This document shows positions 46,770 through 58,379 of a stretch of 64,000 nucleotides of DNA, one piece after another. Positions within the stretch are counted from its first letter, which is position 1. Every line of letters begins with the position of its first letter. The position numbers were made by a program, and so were the translations under genes. Origin of the DNA: Erodium maritimum. Its lineage: Eukaryota > Streptophyta > Magnoliopsida > Geraniales > Geraniaceae. Under the pieces are notes generated by a model, which saw only the letters and a program-made list of their open reading frames with translations, was not told the origin of the DNA and searched no databases. Location: contig OY997591.1 of NCBI GenBank assembly GCA_963921825.1, positions 14,317,515 through 14,381,514 on the forward strand, in the 5' to 3' direction.

Positions 46770-49700
46770 ATGGCGGGACTAGAAGGGTTTTGTTGGAGGT
46801 TGAAGGTGGCAATCCTCCTTGTTTGTATATTTTCTGTTTCTGGCACTAGAGGTAAATATACTGATGAGCTCCTTTTGTTCTGAATATGCTGGTTGTTTGA
46901 TGTTCTAGTTAGTTGTCATGTTCTGCGGTAAATTTATGTTCAGATCTTTATAATTCTAACGAATCATCTAAAAAGGCACGTAGTTGAGTTGGATTTTTGG
47001 TTGTCTGATCAATCAAAATCCCATTTTTTTTTCTTTACAAAATATGGAGGTGGCATCCCAAAGAGTATATTGCACATTCAGATAGATTATAACTTACTAT
47101 TTATTATAACCGTTCATTCGACTGATGGGTCAGTGCAATATTTGCAATAGGTGTGCCATCATTATTGAATGCATATGTGTTGATGTGTTTTTAATTTGAA
47201 GGGATGATGAGTGAGAATGTAGATGGGATTGGGTTAGCATCCATGTCCTGAAATTGTTGGTCGTGAGTGTTGTATGACCACGATTGAAACTTTGCGTGAT
47301 TTAGCTAGATTTTGTAGTATCAAGAGCTTAGGGTAATGACTTTCCTCATTAACTGCAGTGCTCAAGGTCAAGCATATGGGCATGGAACATATGCCTCACT
47401 ACAATCACACTCTGGCAACGATATTGGTGGAGTATGCTTCTGCGGTATGTATGACTTGATAGAAATCATATGATAAGTAAATATTATCATATTGCTGAAT
47501 GGATTTCCGCGTGCCACGAGCAATTGTTTTTATCAATTTGAAATTCTCGCTGAAGTTCTTATCCTACTACCAAGTTGTTAATATAGTCGAAGTTTAACAC
47601 CATTAAGTTGTTAATTTAAAACTATTTGCAGGTATACATGTCAGATTTAACAGAATTATTTTCTTGGACATGCTCTAGATGTGATGGTATGACCAAGGTA
47701 CATAAGTTTTATATCATGTATCTCAGTTATTTAGTAAGCTATCTCTAAGTCTTAAATTTTAATGGATATTTGCTAAAAGGTGTTACCACTATTATTGGTC
47801 TTGCAATAACCTCTTTGATCACTTTTCCATCGGCAAGCAGGGATTCGAAATAATCGAGCTGATTGTTGATGTCCAGCACTGCTTACAGGTAGTTTATAAC
47901 CTCCTAAATAGAATGATAACATGGCTTCCTCATCTTGTTATTGAGTCCAAGTATTTTTTTTTGTATTAAATTTGGGCTGTTTATATTCTGATACACTTTC
48001 ACTGATGTAGGCATTTGTCGGTGTGGCGGAGAATCTTAATGCAATTGTAATTGCATTTCGAGGAACACAGGAACACAGGTTGGAATTAGATTATTCTGCC
48101 ATTCATGTAACCAAGAATGCTGAATTTGACTTAGATTCTTGAGTGTATCATAAAAGAGTCATCAATATATTTAGATGCTTCAGAATTTCTATTGATGGGA
48201 AATCTGGCTATGGTATCATCGCTTAAAGTTTTGTATACATACAAGAGAATAATGAAAATATTAGTATCGAACTAGTAGCTGTTATCGCGATTAACTTTGA
48301 TTATATCTTTCGTTCATGTCAAATATGATTTTCAAAAATATCTTTTGTAGGCCATATTCAAGACAAAGAATGTATTTCATTTGATGATAGTATTATGGAG
48401 TTAATCTCTCCTAGATCTTGTTTGATTCGGAGCCATTGTCTTAATCTTTTGGTGATTAGTTAATGCTTTTATACGTGCACAGCATACAGAATTGGATTGA
48501 AGATCTTTACTGGAAACAGCTTGATGTAAAATACCCAGGAATGCCTGATGCAATGGTCTCTTCTCTTTCTATCTCTCTCTCTCTCTCTCTCTTGAGCGTA
48601 ATACAACAAAAAATATTTTATGATTTACAATATATTATATTGTTGTAGGTTCACCATGGATTTTATTTTGCTTACCACAACACAACTATGCGCTCTGGAA
48701 TTTTACATGCCGTTGAAAGAGCAAAGGAGTTATATGGGGACATAGACATCATGGTGACAGGACATTCCATGGGAGGGGCTATGGCCTCTTTCTGTGGGCT
48801 TGATCTCAAGGTAATTAAACGCTCTCTGTTATGTCTATACATACATGTTTTTATGGTGATTGTATTTCTTGGTAAGCATTGATGTTTTACTGCAACTACT
48901 GTAATAGTAATATAGATTCTGAATAATGTGATGATTTGCAACAGTTTTCTTGATTTCCTTAGAGTCAATTTAGGTATTCCATTAGGCATGTCTTTTGGAC
49001 TGGTGACTGATTTGCTTAACCTGACATGATTGTATGCTTATGATTCTAGACTTGATTATGCATTGTGTGTGGTTCTATTCAACAGTTAGAGTTCTTCTTG
49101 CCGCTCTTACCTCCTAACTAAATTTTTATTGAACAGTAACCAGGCCTTATCCCAAATAAAATTGGGATCGGCAGTGACAAGTAAAAATATGTTAGGAACG
49201 TTGATTTTTTTTAACCAAGAAGCTCCATATTAAAGGAAGTTTATTTTATGATTTACAATAGTTATTTTCCTGACAGTTTTTCTCGGACGTTACATAATCT
49301 ATATGGTATTGTATTATCCTCAGGTTCATAATAAAGCTAAGAACGTCTTGGTTATGACATTTGGACAACCTCGTATTGGAAATGCCGCTTTTGCAGCTTG
49401 TTATAGCAAAATTGTGCCAAATACAATCCGAATCACTCATGAACATGATATTGTGCCTCATTTACCGCCATACTATACCTATTTCCCTCAGAAGACATAT
49501 CACCACTTTCCTAGAGAGGTAATGTTTTTGTATTAAATTTGACTTTGTTATTAGGCAGCTGCTTTAATCGAAACGAAAGTAAAGCATTTTGAAGTTTAGT
49601 ACAGCCACCTAGGATTACTCAGTGATGTGTCATTTCTCTTCCAGGTAGATTTTAAAGAACTCATATGATTCATAGATAAGCACAGTTGTGAAGTTTTGCC

Positions 49701-50580
49701 AATAGCGAAATTATAATTATGACTCCCCTTTTCATCCGTCTGTTTTTTCTACTAAGAGTGTAAATCTTCTGAAGGCTATCTGTTATTCAAATTACGATTT
49801 TGGAACCATGTTAACAAATTTCTTGGTAAGAAAGAGGTGGCCAAGTGCTCGAAACCATTTTAATTCTTTCCATAATTATAGCTGAGCTCTATCAATAATC
49901 TAGGAAGTATGATAAGCCCTTTTATTTTTGTTTTGATGATTAATGCGAGATCTCAGAAGTTTATGGAAGCATTACAGACATGTTATAATATTTTAGTCTT
50001 TTGTTCAAAATTATTAAATAGTGTGATCCTTCCTTTATATTTTAGGTTTGGCTTTATAACATTGGAATGGGAAGTTTAGTCTATCCCGTTGAGAAGATGT
50101 GTGATGGTTCAGGTGAAGATCCATCCTGTAGCAGGTAAGGCTTTTATCCTAGATTTTACAGATCAGTCCTATTTGGTTTCAATTTGCATTTGCATAAATA
50201 AAGTTGAATTTGAACACTTTGACATAAGTTAGCGTGTGCTATTTGTTTTCTTCTTTGAAGATTGATTGCCCTCAATTTTTCTGCACCTTGTACTCGTATT
50301 TTGGAAGCAAAGCAAGTAGAATTTGGTTATGATGCAAAGCTGCAGCTAAATTGTTATCACAACAACATTTTGCAGGTCAGTGACGGGTAATAGCATTTCG
50401 GATCATTTAACATACTACGGTGTTGAGTTAAGTGCAGAGACATGGGGATCGTGCAACATTGTGATGGATCCTCGGGTACATGCGTACAGTACAACAGATC
50501 CCAATGGAAATCTTATGTTGTTCAAGAATTCTACTCTAAAACTGAAAACCCAGGCAGGAGTTGGAGTCAGTTACACATAG
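46770..50580 (+). CDS. Class 3 lipase, secreted alpha/beta hydrolase
   Basis: Exons: 46770-46851, 47359-47444, 47632-47697, 47841-47888, 48011-48078, 48483-48555, 48649-48810, 49324-49518, 50046-50134, 50376-50580. All GT-AG, open frame, 357 aa. Residues 1-26 form a signal peptide (LKVAILLVCIFSVSG). The mature part matches the plant fungal-lipase-like group (YNHTLATILVEYASAVY, FRGTQEHSIQNWIEDL). The nucleophile is Ser181 in TGHSMGGAMASFCGLDL; Asp237 (THEHDIVPHLPPYY) and His300 (SISDHLTYYG) complete the likely triad. Cys residues in FSWTCSRCDG and VQHCLQ are typical of the group. The likely reaction is hydrolysis of acyl esters of glycerolipids in the secretory path or outside the cell; the exact substrate cannot be read from the sequence. 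The start at 46770 gives the signal peptide directly; the upstream Met at 46689 would cross the presumed 5'-UTR intron. Confidence 0.94.
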
Positions 50581-51140
50581 CTTTGCATCAAGGGAGGTCA
50601 ATTTGTGTTATACAATTATTTTCATTGTAAAGATAACTTTATTTGGTCCTCTAGCGCACATATGAGAAAAACCAGCCGATTAGGACGTTCTAATAGGGGT
50701 TAGGAATTCGTGTAAATAGCATACTGAAACTGTACCTCTTTGCCATTGTTAATATGAATATTGGCATCAAGAAATTGACTGTATATCATCTGCTCTTCCT
50801 CATGTACTACTACACGATAGTTATATCTATACACAATCGTGTAACTTTTTATTTTGATAAGCACACAATTGTGCAACTTGATGGAGTTCAGTTGTGTAAA
50901 ACTGAATAACAATATTTGAAGTAACAATAAGTTATACCATGATTGAATTGCTTGCTTATTCGTGACCAATACTTAAGAGTAAGTTTCAATATTTAACCCT
51001 TGTGTTTTTGTTTGTACTGTAGAGTGCAGAATGTGGTTTCTGCAGATACTGAGCTCCTTGACTGCTTCTGCAGACAGTTTATATTGCAACTATGGTTTAA
51101 AATGTGTTGAATTTACAGACATGATGTATAACCTTAAAAA
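50581..51140. other. 3' flank of the lipase gene
   Basis: AT-rich 3' untranslated and spacer sequence. Nothing further recognised. Confidence 0.45.
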
Positions 51141-51850
51141 GTTCTAGAGAGAGGTTGCTCTGACCTCTCTTTAGAAACATCCGAAACCTAAGCCCTTTTT
51201 CGCTCAACCTTTGCCACTGCCTTCGGTGGCTCACACGGCTCCGGCCATGTGAGTCACTGATCCTCCCTCCTTCCCACCCCCTTCTTCCTCTCCCCATTCT
51301 GCTTCACACTTCCTCACCTTCCTTTGCTTCTTTTGACCCCTACCAAGCCTTCAATCCGTCTTTTTTGTCCGTTGTTTCAAGCTTCTTTGGTCTCTGGTTT
51401 GGGTTGAATCGGACCTCAGGTCAGTGACTTTCTCTATTGTCTTCCTTTTTTTCCTCCTCCCTTCTTTCTGAGCAGATCTACAACCCTTGTTTCTCTCGGC
51501 CCCAGATCCCCTTTTGCAGATCTAGGGTTTCTCCAGATCTGCTCGACTCCTACCCCTCCGAAGCGATTTTCGCCTATTTCGACCCTTCACCCTCTATCTT
51601 CTTGTCCGGTAGAGAACAGAGATTCCAGGGCTGGACTCTCCCAAGGGATTGTCACGGGTGTTGGCCCCGGCGGGCTAGCTCAATAGTCGAGCAGTGCAGG
51701 TTGTTAGTCGCTTAGGTTGGTGGTGGGGGGCGAGTTTTGCTGTTAATTGCTGTTGCTCGCTGGGTTCGGCCCTGTCCCTCGTCTGTCCGGCCTTCAAAAC
51801 CCTTCACGTATACTATACAAATGTGTTAAAGAAATGTTACTCATTCGCAG
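51141..51850 (+). mobile_element. Probable LINE-type 5' region fragment
   Basis: Starts with a 38-base inverted repeat (GTTCTAGAGAGAGGT pairing with ACCTCTCTTTAGAAAC), followed by a long CT-rich leader and a GC-rich part without a conserved frame. Such leaders are common at the 5' ends of plant LINEs. No tail, duplication or reverse transcriptase seen, so the call is weak. Confidence 0.3.
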
Positions 51851-52055
51851 GTAAGTCAAGGCTTTATCATGTTGCAAATAAATGTTGTGTTTTTCTGGGA
51901 GAAGAAGAGGACATATCCATATTCCAATTACTAATTTAATTTTGTTGAGATCGATCACCTTTTAATTCTTTAAAATAGAACGAAAACTATACATATTTTT
52001 TTCATGCATCGAAGTTGAACACATCTCACACCTAAAGCATTTAGCATTACAAATA

Positions 52056-52446
52056 GGGATAATTGTCCAAAACTGCTTTAAAGTTTCGTCCACAAATGAG
52101 TTGATGCACAAAGTTTCGTCCATACTGTGTGGCTACCTTGAAGTTTTGTCCACAACTTTTTTAGTTTGACGTAATAAGAATGTTCAGAATGATGGTCTGG
52201 GCAGTGCCCCGAATTGAATAGAAGCGTGGACAAAACTTCAATGCACCCACAAAGCGTGGACAAAACTTAAATGTACCCACAAAAGCATGGGTAAAACTTC
52301 AATGCACCCACAAAAGCATGGGCAAAACTTCAATGGACCCACAAAAGCGTGGACAAAACTTCAGGGTAGCCATAAAGTGTGGATAAAACTTTGTTTATCA
52401 ACTTGTTTGTGGACGAAGTATTAGGGTAGTTTTTGACAATCATTCC
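52056..52446. mobile_element. MULE-type MITE with internal tandem units
   Basis: A 391-bp foldback element flanked by a perfect 9-bp duplication TTACAAATA (52047-52055 and 52447-52455). Its ends are GGGATAATTGTCCAAAACTG and, complemented, GGAATGATTGTCAAAAACTA; pairing goes on to CTTCGTCCACAAA. The interior has about five tandem units of GTGGACAAAACTTCAATGCA plus CCCACAAAAGC. The same unit occurs at 22786-22890. Confidence 0.82.
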
Positions 52447-52455
52447 TTACAAATA

Positions 52456-53118
52456 TATTTGAAGTTGAAATCTTAGAAGTTTATAATGTCAAGTCAGTCA
52501 TTTAACCATCTAACACCGACACTTGTTGTAAAAAATACTTACAAAATACTACATCAAAGTTGAGAGATTAGCAAGGCTATATATTTTGAAAGTTAGAAAC
52601 TTCCCATATCTTGAATCTTTTATCATCTATTTAAATGCAATTTATAGAAGGTATTGAAAAAGCATGCAAAAATAGAAAATGACCTTAAAAACATGAAAAT
52701 GAAAGTAAGCTATGAGTTTATATATACACGTGTGTGTACAATGCATGTGTGAGGCATGAAGTAAAGATATAAGCTACTTTACATGAAAGTGATGATTAGT
52801 GTAAGAGGGTGATGCATGAGATTCAGATCAGTGTCACAGCTTGCTTTTTCATTGAGTTCAGAGCAAAAAAGTGATGAATGATGATGATGAGGAAGATGTG
52901 CATTCATTTGTCTTTAATTGGAAATCTGTCTGTCTGCAACGACCACGTGAATTTTCGTAAAGAAAATCACACTCACATACATAGATTCTTGTTTGTTTAC
53001 ATATTAATTGCTTAATTACTTGCTGCACTGTCCAGTCCAATGTTTTGATTGCTCCGGAACAAGTAGATTCAAACTATATCATACTCTTCTCTTCTTTTCT
53101 TTTCCTCAGAGGGAGATC
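52456..53118. other. AT-rich spacer, no feature seen
   Basis: No exon, repeat end or RNA gene recognised. Confidence 0.45.
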
Positions 53119-53121
53119 TAA

Positions 53122-54882
53122 GAGCATCCGTATCAGTGGGACATGAAAGCGAGGCCGGTGCACGAGTCAGGTGTCAGTAAGGGTTTGGGTTCGGGGTTCG
53201 GTCGCTGTGGGGTGCGTGGCGTGAGGGGCATGAGGGGCGCGGGGCAGGAGGAGAAGAAGAAGAGTTCGGGGGCAGAGGCGCGGGGCCTTTTTCAGCCCCG
53301 CAGCCTCGCGCCTCTCTGCCTCGGAGCTGGCCACTCCGGTGGTGACACCTGGTCCGACCAAAAATAAATAAATTAGTATAACTAAGTTAGTTTAATTAAG
53401 TCAGTATATATTTTTTTGAAACGAGTAGAGAGGTATTTCATTACTTTATAACAGTAACCTTACAAGGTAGGACATAACTGTCACAGATTCCAGATATTTG
53501 TCCTGATCGACCGTTGTCCATCAGGCGCTCATGGATCCATAAATATAGTCTGATTTGAATCGCAGATCCGAACTTAGGAGTTCCTCTTAACGACATTTCA
53601 AAAAAAAAAAACTAATACTCAAAATCCTAACTCTATCTAGCCAACAATTTATTCGACCTAAAACAGGATAAAAAATTAGCACACGAGCGAAATAACAAAC
53701 TACCAAATCTGCGATGCCAGTTCTTCTGGGCCCCGTGCCATTGGAGCGTTCTGGTATCGTCAATTCTTCGTCTTGATTCGCCCGGATCTTTCAAAGTCGT
53801 GCGGAAGACGGGATCATCGATTCGACCCGCAACGGTTTGTTCGGGATCGAGGGTCCTGACTTCGGGTGCCGTGGAATCAGGCCCCAGCCTAGCGTCCCTC
53901 CTCTCGGATCCCAGATCCATCGAGGGAGCGGAACCATGCTGGATAGGGCGTGCCCATTTGATGGATTAGCCCTAAACTGGCCCGCTGCAGATGGGAGACG
54001 GCACATGGAACACGGACCCCGGTGGACGACAACAGGGAGGCCACGGTGGCCATTGGCACTAGCTCGGGACCAAACCGACGATGCAGGATCGATAGCGCGA
54101 GGTCGTGGGACGGTTTGAACGGACGGCGGCGACCTGGGAAGGTGGGCGACGACCAAAAAAGATGAAAAAAAAGATGATGTAAACGAAAACCCTAGCAAGG
54201 GTACTGTTGAACCCATTAATGGGTGAACCCGTCAAGGGTAGCGGAGCGCTTTGAGTTATGAGCTTCAATGGTGGAGAAGAAGGGGGGAGAGGGTTTAAGT
54301 CAGTATAATTAGTATTAGTACTAAGTTAGTATAATTAGTATAAATGGAAATTAGTATTAATTGGGGCAATTAGTATAAATTTTATTTTCTAGATAGAAAT
54401 ATGATTTTTAAGAATGAAAATCTGATTTAAAAATTGATTTGTTAAAATAAAAATGTCAAGACCCGCTAGGATTTGGGATAAATCGACTTTGACACCACCT
54501 TATGGAGCACATATGGAATCGATCGGGAGGGACTTACAACTCCGACGATTCAGACGACTGATAATTCCTTGGTTTAACGTTATGTATTTTTTTTAGTTAT
54601 GTACTTTTTTAATTTTGTATTTTATTAATGAACTTTTATTTCTATTTATGAATTTTATTTCTATTTTATTTAGTAGTTGTTGATTTAAAAATAACGTTAA
54701 CAGATTCAGTTAAAAGCTTAATTAAATACACAGTCAGCATTTCTGAAAAGCATGTCCCCCATACTTTCCCCTCTGATGTGGAGCTCACTCCGTTTAAGGG
54801 GGCAGGGGGCTGAACCATGCCCAGTCAGCAGAGGGTTCTGCCTCAGGGTTCAGGGTTCAGCCCCCCACTGATGCAGATGCTC
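53122..54882. mobile_element. PIF/Harbinger-like non-autonomous DNA transposon
   Basis: The terminal inverted repeats are GAGCATCCGTATCAGTGGG (left) and, complemented, GAGCATCTGCATCAGTGGG (right), with 2 mismatches in 19. It is flanked by TAA on both sides (53119-53121 and 54883-54885), the 3-bp duplication typical of PIF/Harbinger. The total is 1761 bp, of which about 900 bp is a later retroposon insertion. No transposase. Subterminal parts are GC-rich with GGGTTCAG-type repeats. Confidence 0.8.
53409..54295 (-). mobile_element. Retroposon nested in the PIF/Harbinger-like element
   Basis: Flanked by a 13-bp direct repeat TTAAGTCAGTATA (53396-53408 and 54295-54307). On the minus strand it starts AAACCCTCTCCCCCC, runs through a GC-rich leader and ends GTTTCAAAAAAA, that is with an A-tail. 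About 890 bp, without reverse transcriptase: a LINE-mobilised non-autonomous copy or an internally deleted LINE. Confidence 0.72.
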
Positions 54883-54885
54883 TAA

Positions 54886-55527
54886 TAGTGGGAGTCTCCC
54901 ACTGAGCCGCTTCTATATTGGGAAAGTCAGGTCATATCTCATGTGATGTAAAAGTGATTAAACATCTCAAACTCAACGAGGATTTATTTTTTTCGAATAT
55001 GTTGAGAAGCGATGAGATAGGCTGAGGTCGAGATAAGCAAAATTCACATGACTGTTCTAACATATCAGCGATTTAAAATTAAATTAGGTTTGGAGAAAGT
55101 TTAGAATTAGGACTAGGTTTGAGTTTAGAGTTAGTGTGGTTTAATGGTTTGAATAGAGGGATAATTTCGTCAGTTCAAGAAAACAAACTGAAAAAGTTAA
55201 CTGAAAGTTAACATTGTTAATAATGTATAGGTTAAAGTAGTCATATGTAATTTCGTTGATATATTAGCGTAGTTATTTACAATTATCCTTATATTTTTAT
55301 TATGTTTTATCACGCATACACTTGAATTCAACCCTTATATTATTTCATCAATTTAAGGTACTGTTATACTTAATACCTAAAGAAGCGAGGAAATTCTCAA
55401 ACTCGATGAGAGCAGGGTGATGTCTGGGAACAAGGTATGAGTTATCTTGTCCAGTCGCCATTCCTAATTCGATGAGAGATTATAAATAATTTTTTTTAAA
55501 GTAACATATCAATTAAGAGACATTAAC
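54886..55527. other. AT-rich spacer, no feature seen
   Basis: No exon or element end recognised. Confidence 0.45.
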
Positions 55528-55544
55528 CATTTTCTACTAGAGTT

Positions 55545-56070
55545 TTTTTTATCAGCAAAACATATTTAAATTAAACCTCTCTCAAGGAGGAAGAGGAGTA
55601 CAAGAAGAGAGTCTAGCTACAGACTCTCCAATAAAAAAAGATCACAATAACGGCTACCACCCTGGTAGCTATGAATGGGTACACAGACCCTGATGATGAA
55701 AATGTACGCAGACCCTGAATGAAGCAATGAAAGGGTACACAGACCCTGAAACCCCACACCGGGAAAACCTCAGAAATGAAATGAATGGTACGCAGACCTA
55801 GAGATGAAAGGGTACGCAGACCCGGAAGTGAAATGAGTAGGTACGTAGACCCTGAAATGAAAGGGTACACCGACCCTGAAGTGTATGGGTACGCAGACCC
55901 TGAAATGAATGGGTACGCAAACCCTGAAATGAAAGGGTACGCAGACCCTGAAGTGAGAAGGGTACGCAGACCCTGGAAAGAAAAAAGACGGCTAAAAAAA
56001 GGAGACTCACACCCGAATATAACCACCATGAAGCACTCAAGGAAGAATAGGTCAAAACCCGGATTTTCCA
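55545..56070 (-). mobile_element. Short non-coding retroposon, copy A
   Basis: 526 bp between perfect 17-bp duplications CATTTTCTACTAGAGTT (55528-55544 and 56071-56087). Minus orientation: its 3' end reads GAGGTTTAATTTAAATATG, TTTTGCTGAT, then a run of A. It shares a motif GCTTCATGGTGGTTA.ATTCGGGT with copies B and C. It is probably 5'-truncated, and most of its body is the tandem repeat listed next. Confidence 0.85.
55667..55980. repeat. Tandem 22-24-bp repeat GGGTACGCAGACCCTGAAATGA
   Basis: About a dozen units, slightly diverged, inside retroposon copy A. They produce open frames on both strands (plus-strand units YADPEMNG, minus-strand units GLRTLSFQ), which are not considered genes. Confidence 0.9.
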
Positions 56071-56178
56071 CATTTTCTACTAGAGTTGATATCACTTGTA
56101 AATTCATTTCTCTGATAAAATTCTACTATTTTGTCAATTGGTTAAATCTTATTATCGTTAATACGATAACTAATTGTT

Positions 56179-58362
56179 TTCTTTTTGATCAAAAAAGCAA
56201 ATTTAAATTAAACCTCTTTTGAGGGAAAAGAGGAGTTACAACCAACCAAAGCAACCAAAGACCACCGAAACCAGAAAACAAATCGCTTCACGCAGGAAGC
56301 AACCACAAAGAACCGTTTCACGCAGGAAGCAACCAGAAACCAACCGCTTCACGTAGGAAGCCACCATAAAAACAAGGTCTAATACCCAAATTTAACAACC
56401 ATTAAGCGCTAAAAGAACAAGATCTGAAACATCCAGATTTAACCAACATGAAGCACAACAAGAAAAAAACTTCCAACAGACGTTGGAGCTCGAACTTAGT
56501 CCTCCAATCCAATTCTGGTCAACACCAAGAAAAGGCCCAAAGGGGGAGGACCGATATTTCTACCGAGAACGAGCTCAACCCTCCTAGCAGGCAGTAGCAA
56601 TGCAATCTTTTGAAAATCCAATGGATGACTCAAGCTGAGCGTTCCGAAACCGCGAACGGTAACCCCACGCCGGCCAACACCTAACGAGGACCCAAGGGGA
56701 AAGGCTTGTAATAATACCGAGAACTAATCATCCTGAATCCAGACAGAACCGACACCACAGCCAACCGGAAAGCTCAACGCCATAAAGAAAGTCCAACAAC
56801 CAGCAACCCATCATGAACCGCCCACCAAAGTGTCGGTCTCTAAAGCTCGCTCTCAATCCTCCAAAAACAATTCCGACCAGCAACAAGAAAAGCCCTAAAT
56901 GGTGGAGAACCAGTATTTCTACCAAGAGAGAGACCAGACATCCTATCTAGCAAAGGTAATCATCACTATCGGAAAACCAAGGTTGGAACTCGAGCTGAGC
57001 GTTCCGCTACCAGAATCGGTAGCCCCTTGCCGACCAGCACCAAGCGAGGGCCCAAAGGAGAAGGCCTGTAATTATACCGAGCACGAGCCAACCCGGACCT
57101 TGAAAGATCTATTATCTAAACCAGAAAAGGAAAACGACGCAACACCTAGAGCGGTCTTCCAGGCCACGAAAAAAACTACTGCCACGCGCACCCACGCACC
57201 CCCACTTTCGCCGGAGAGTCCCAAAAAAGGACCCGAGACCCCAGAAAATATCCCCCAAGAATCGAGGCACCGATCACCAGTCAGCATCGAACAAACCACC
57301 AACAAAACACACAACCAAAACAATAAGAGAAGGGGGAAACAACCTGAGCACAAACACTACCAAGTCTATGACCAATCCGACATGGTGCAGGTGAAGGGAG
57401 ACAATGAACACGCGCAAGAACACCAACAGCTAACGAAATCGAAGCCGAAACGTGGGAGAAACTGATCGAACTTGAACGGAGCTCTTGATCTGTTCCGACC
57501 TGTAGGGTAAAAGATCCGACCCGGATATGAAAGAAATTGACCCGCCAGAACTGGCCCATACCCATTTGAACCGGATCTGAAAGTACCCGACCCATCTGGA
57601 ATGGAACCGACCCGCCTCAGACCTATATCCATCCGAACCGAAGATGCCCTACCCGTTCCAGAGACGACCTGCACACCTTGAGCCTGCCGCCACCGTGCAA
57701 CTTCACCGCACAACAGCAAAGGCCGGGCCCCAGCCTCTTTCACAGTAACTCCGGCGAGCACTCCGGTAGATGCCGCCCCGGATCTTCTTTCACCTCACAG
57801 CAGCAAATACCTGTCGAACTCAGGCAGCAGAAGCAAGAGTCTCAGCAACCCAAGCAAAAGTCACGAGACTCCGGTGAGCAGCAAAACCGGCGAGCAGCAA
57901 CCAGGAGAGGAGCTCCTTCAAACCAAGAAGATCTGGAGTGAGCTCACAGATCTGAGGTCCAGAAGCTATGGAGCTCCCAAGCTGGACGAAGAGCGGAGAA
58001 AAGAAGTCGACGACCAAACCGGAACAACATGACTTCGGAAAAGGGTGGAGCTCACAAACTGACGCAGGTCAGCCAACAGCTCAGACGCAGCAGCTTCTCA
58101 AGCGCTTGAGCCACCCAAACCACTGGACACGACGACAAAGCCAAAGAGACCACCGGGCGTCCACCGGAGTCGACCCCTCCCCACCAAGGCAGAGGAAAGG
58201 GCGAAAGAACGGAAATGAGCTAGAGAAGAAGAAAGAGAAGGGAAGAGAGTGGGGAAACGTCACCACCGGCAACGACCAAGGCCGGAGAGCCTGGCGTCGC
58301 CAGCGGTGTAGGAAGGCAGCGACTAGGGTTACCCTTGGGCGCGAGTTTCAAGTCAGAGCATT
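56179..58362 (-). mobile_element. Non-coding retroposon, copy B
   Basis: 2184 bp between perfect 17-bp duplications TACGATAACTAATTGTT (56162-56178 and 58363-58379). In minus orientation the 5' part is a GC-rich leader (GGGTAACCCTAGTCGCTGCC) and the 3' end is AGGTTTAATTTAAATTTGC, TTTTTTGATCAAAAAG, close to copy A and to LINE tails. No reverse transcriptase or endonuclease motif in any frame; the longest minus-strand frames (about 100-130 codons) show no domain. It also contains CCTACGTGAAGCGG / CCTGCGTGAAGCGG repeats near 56285-56360. Confidence 0.82.
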
Positions 58363-58379
58363 TACGATAACTAATTGTT

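Noticed and set aside
55613-56222. Repeat-protein-like frames (164 codons minus, 145 codons plus)
   Set aside because: Both are read-throughs of the 22-24-bp minisatellite in a retroposon.
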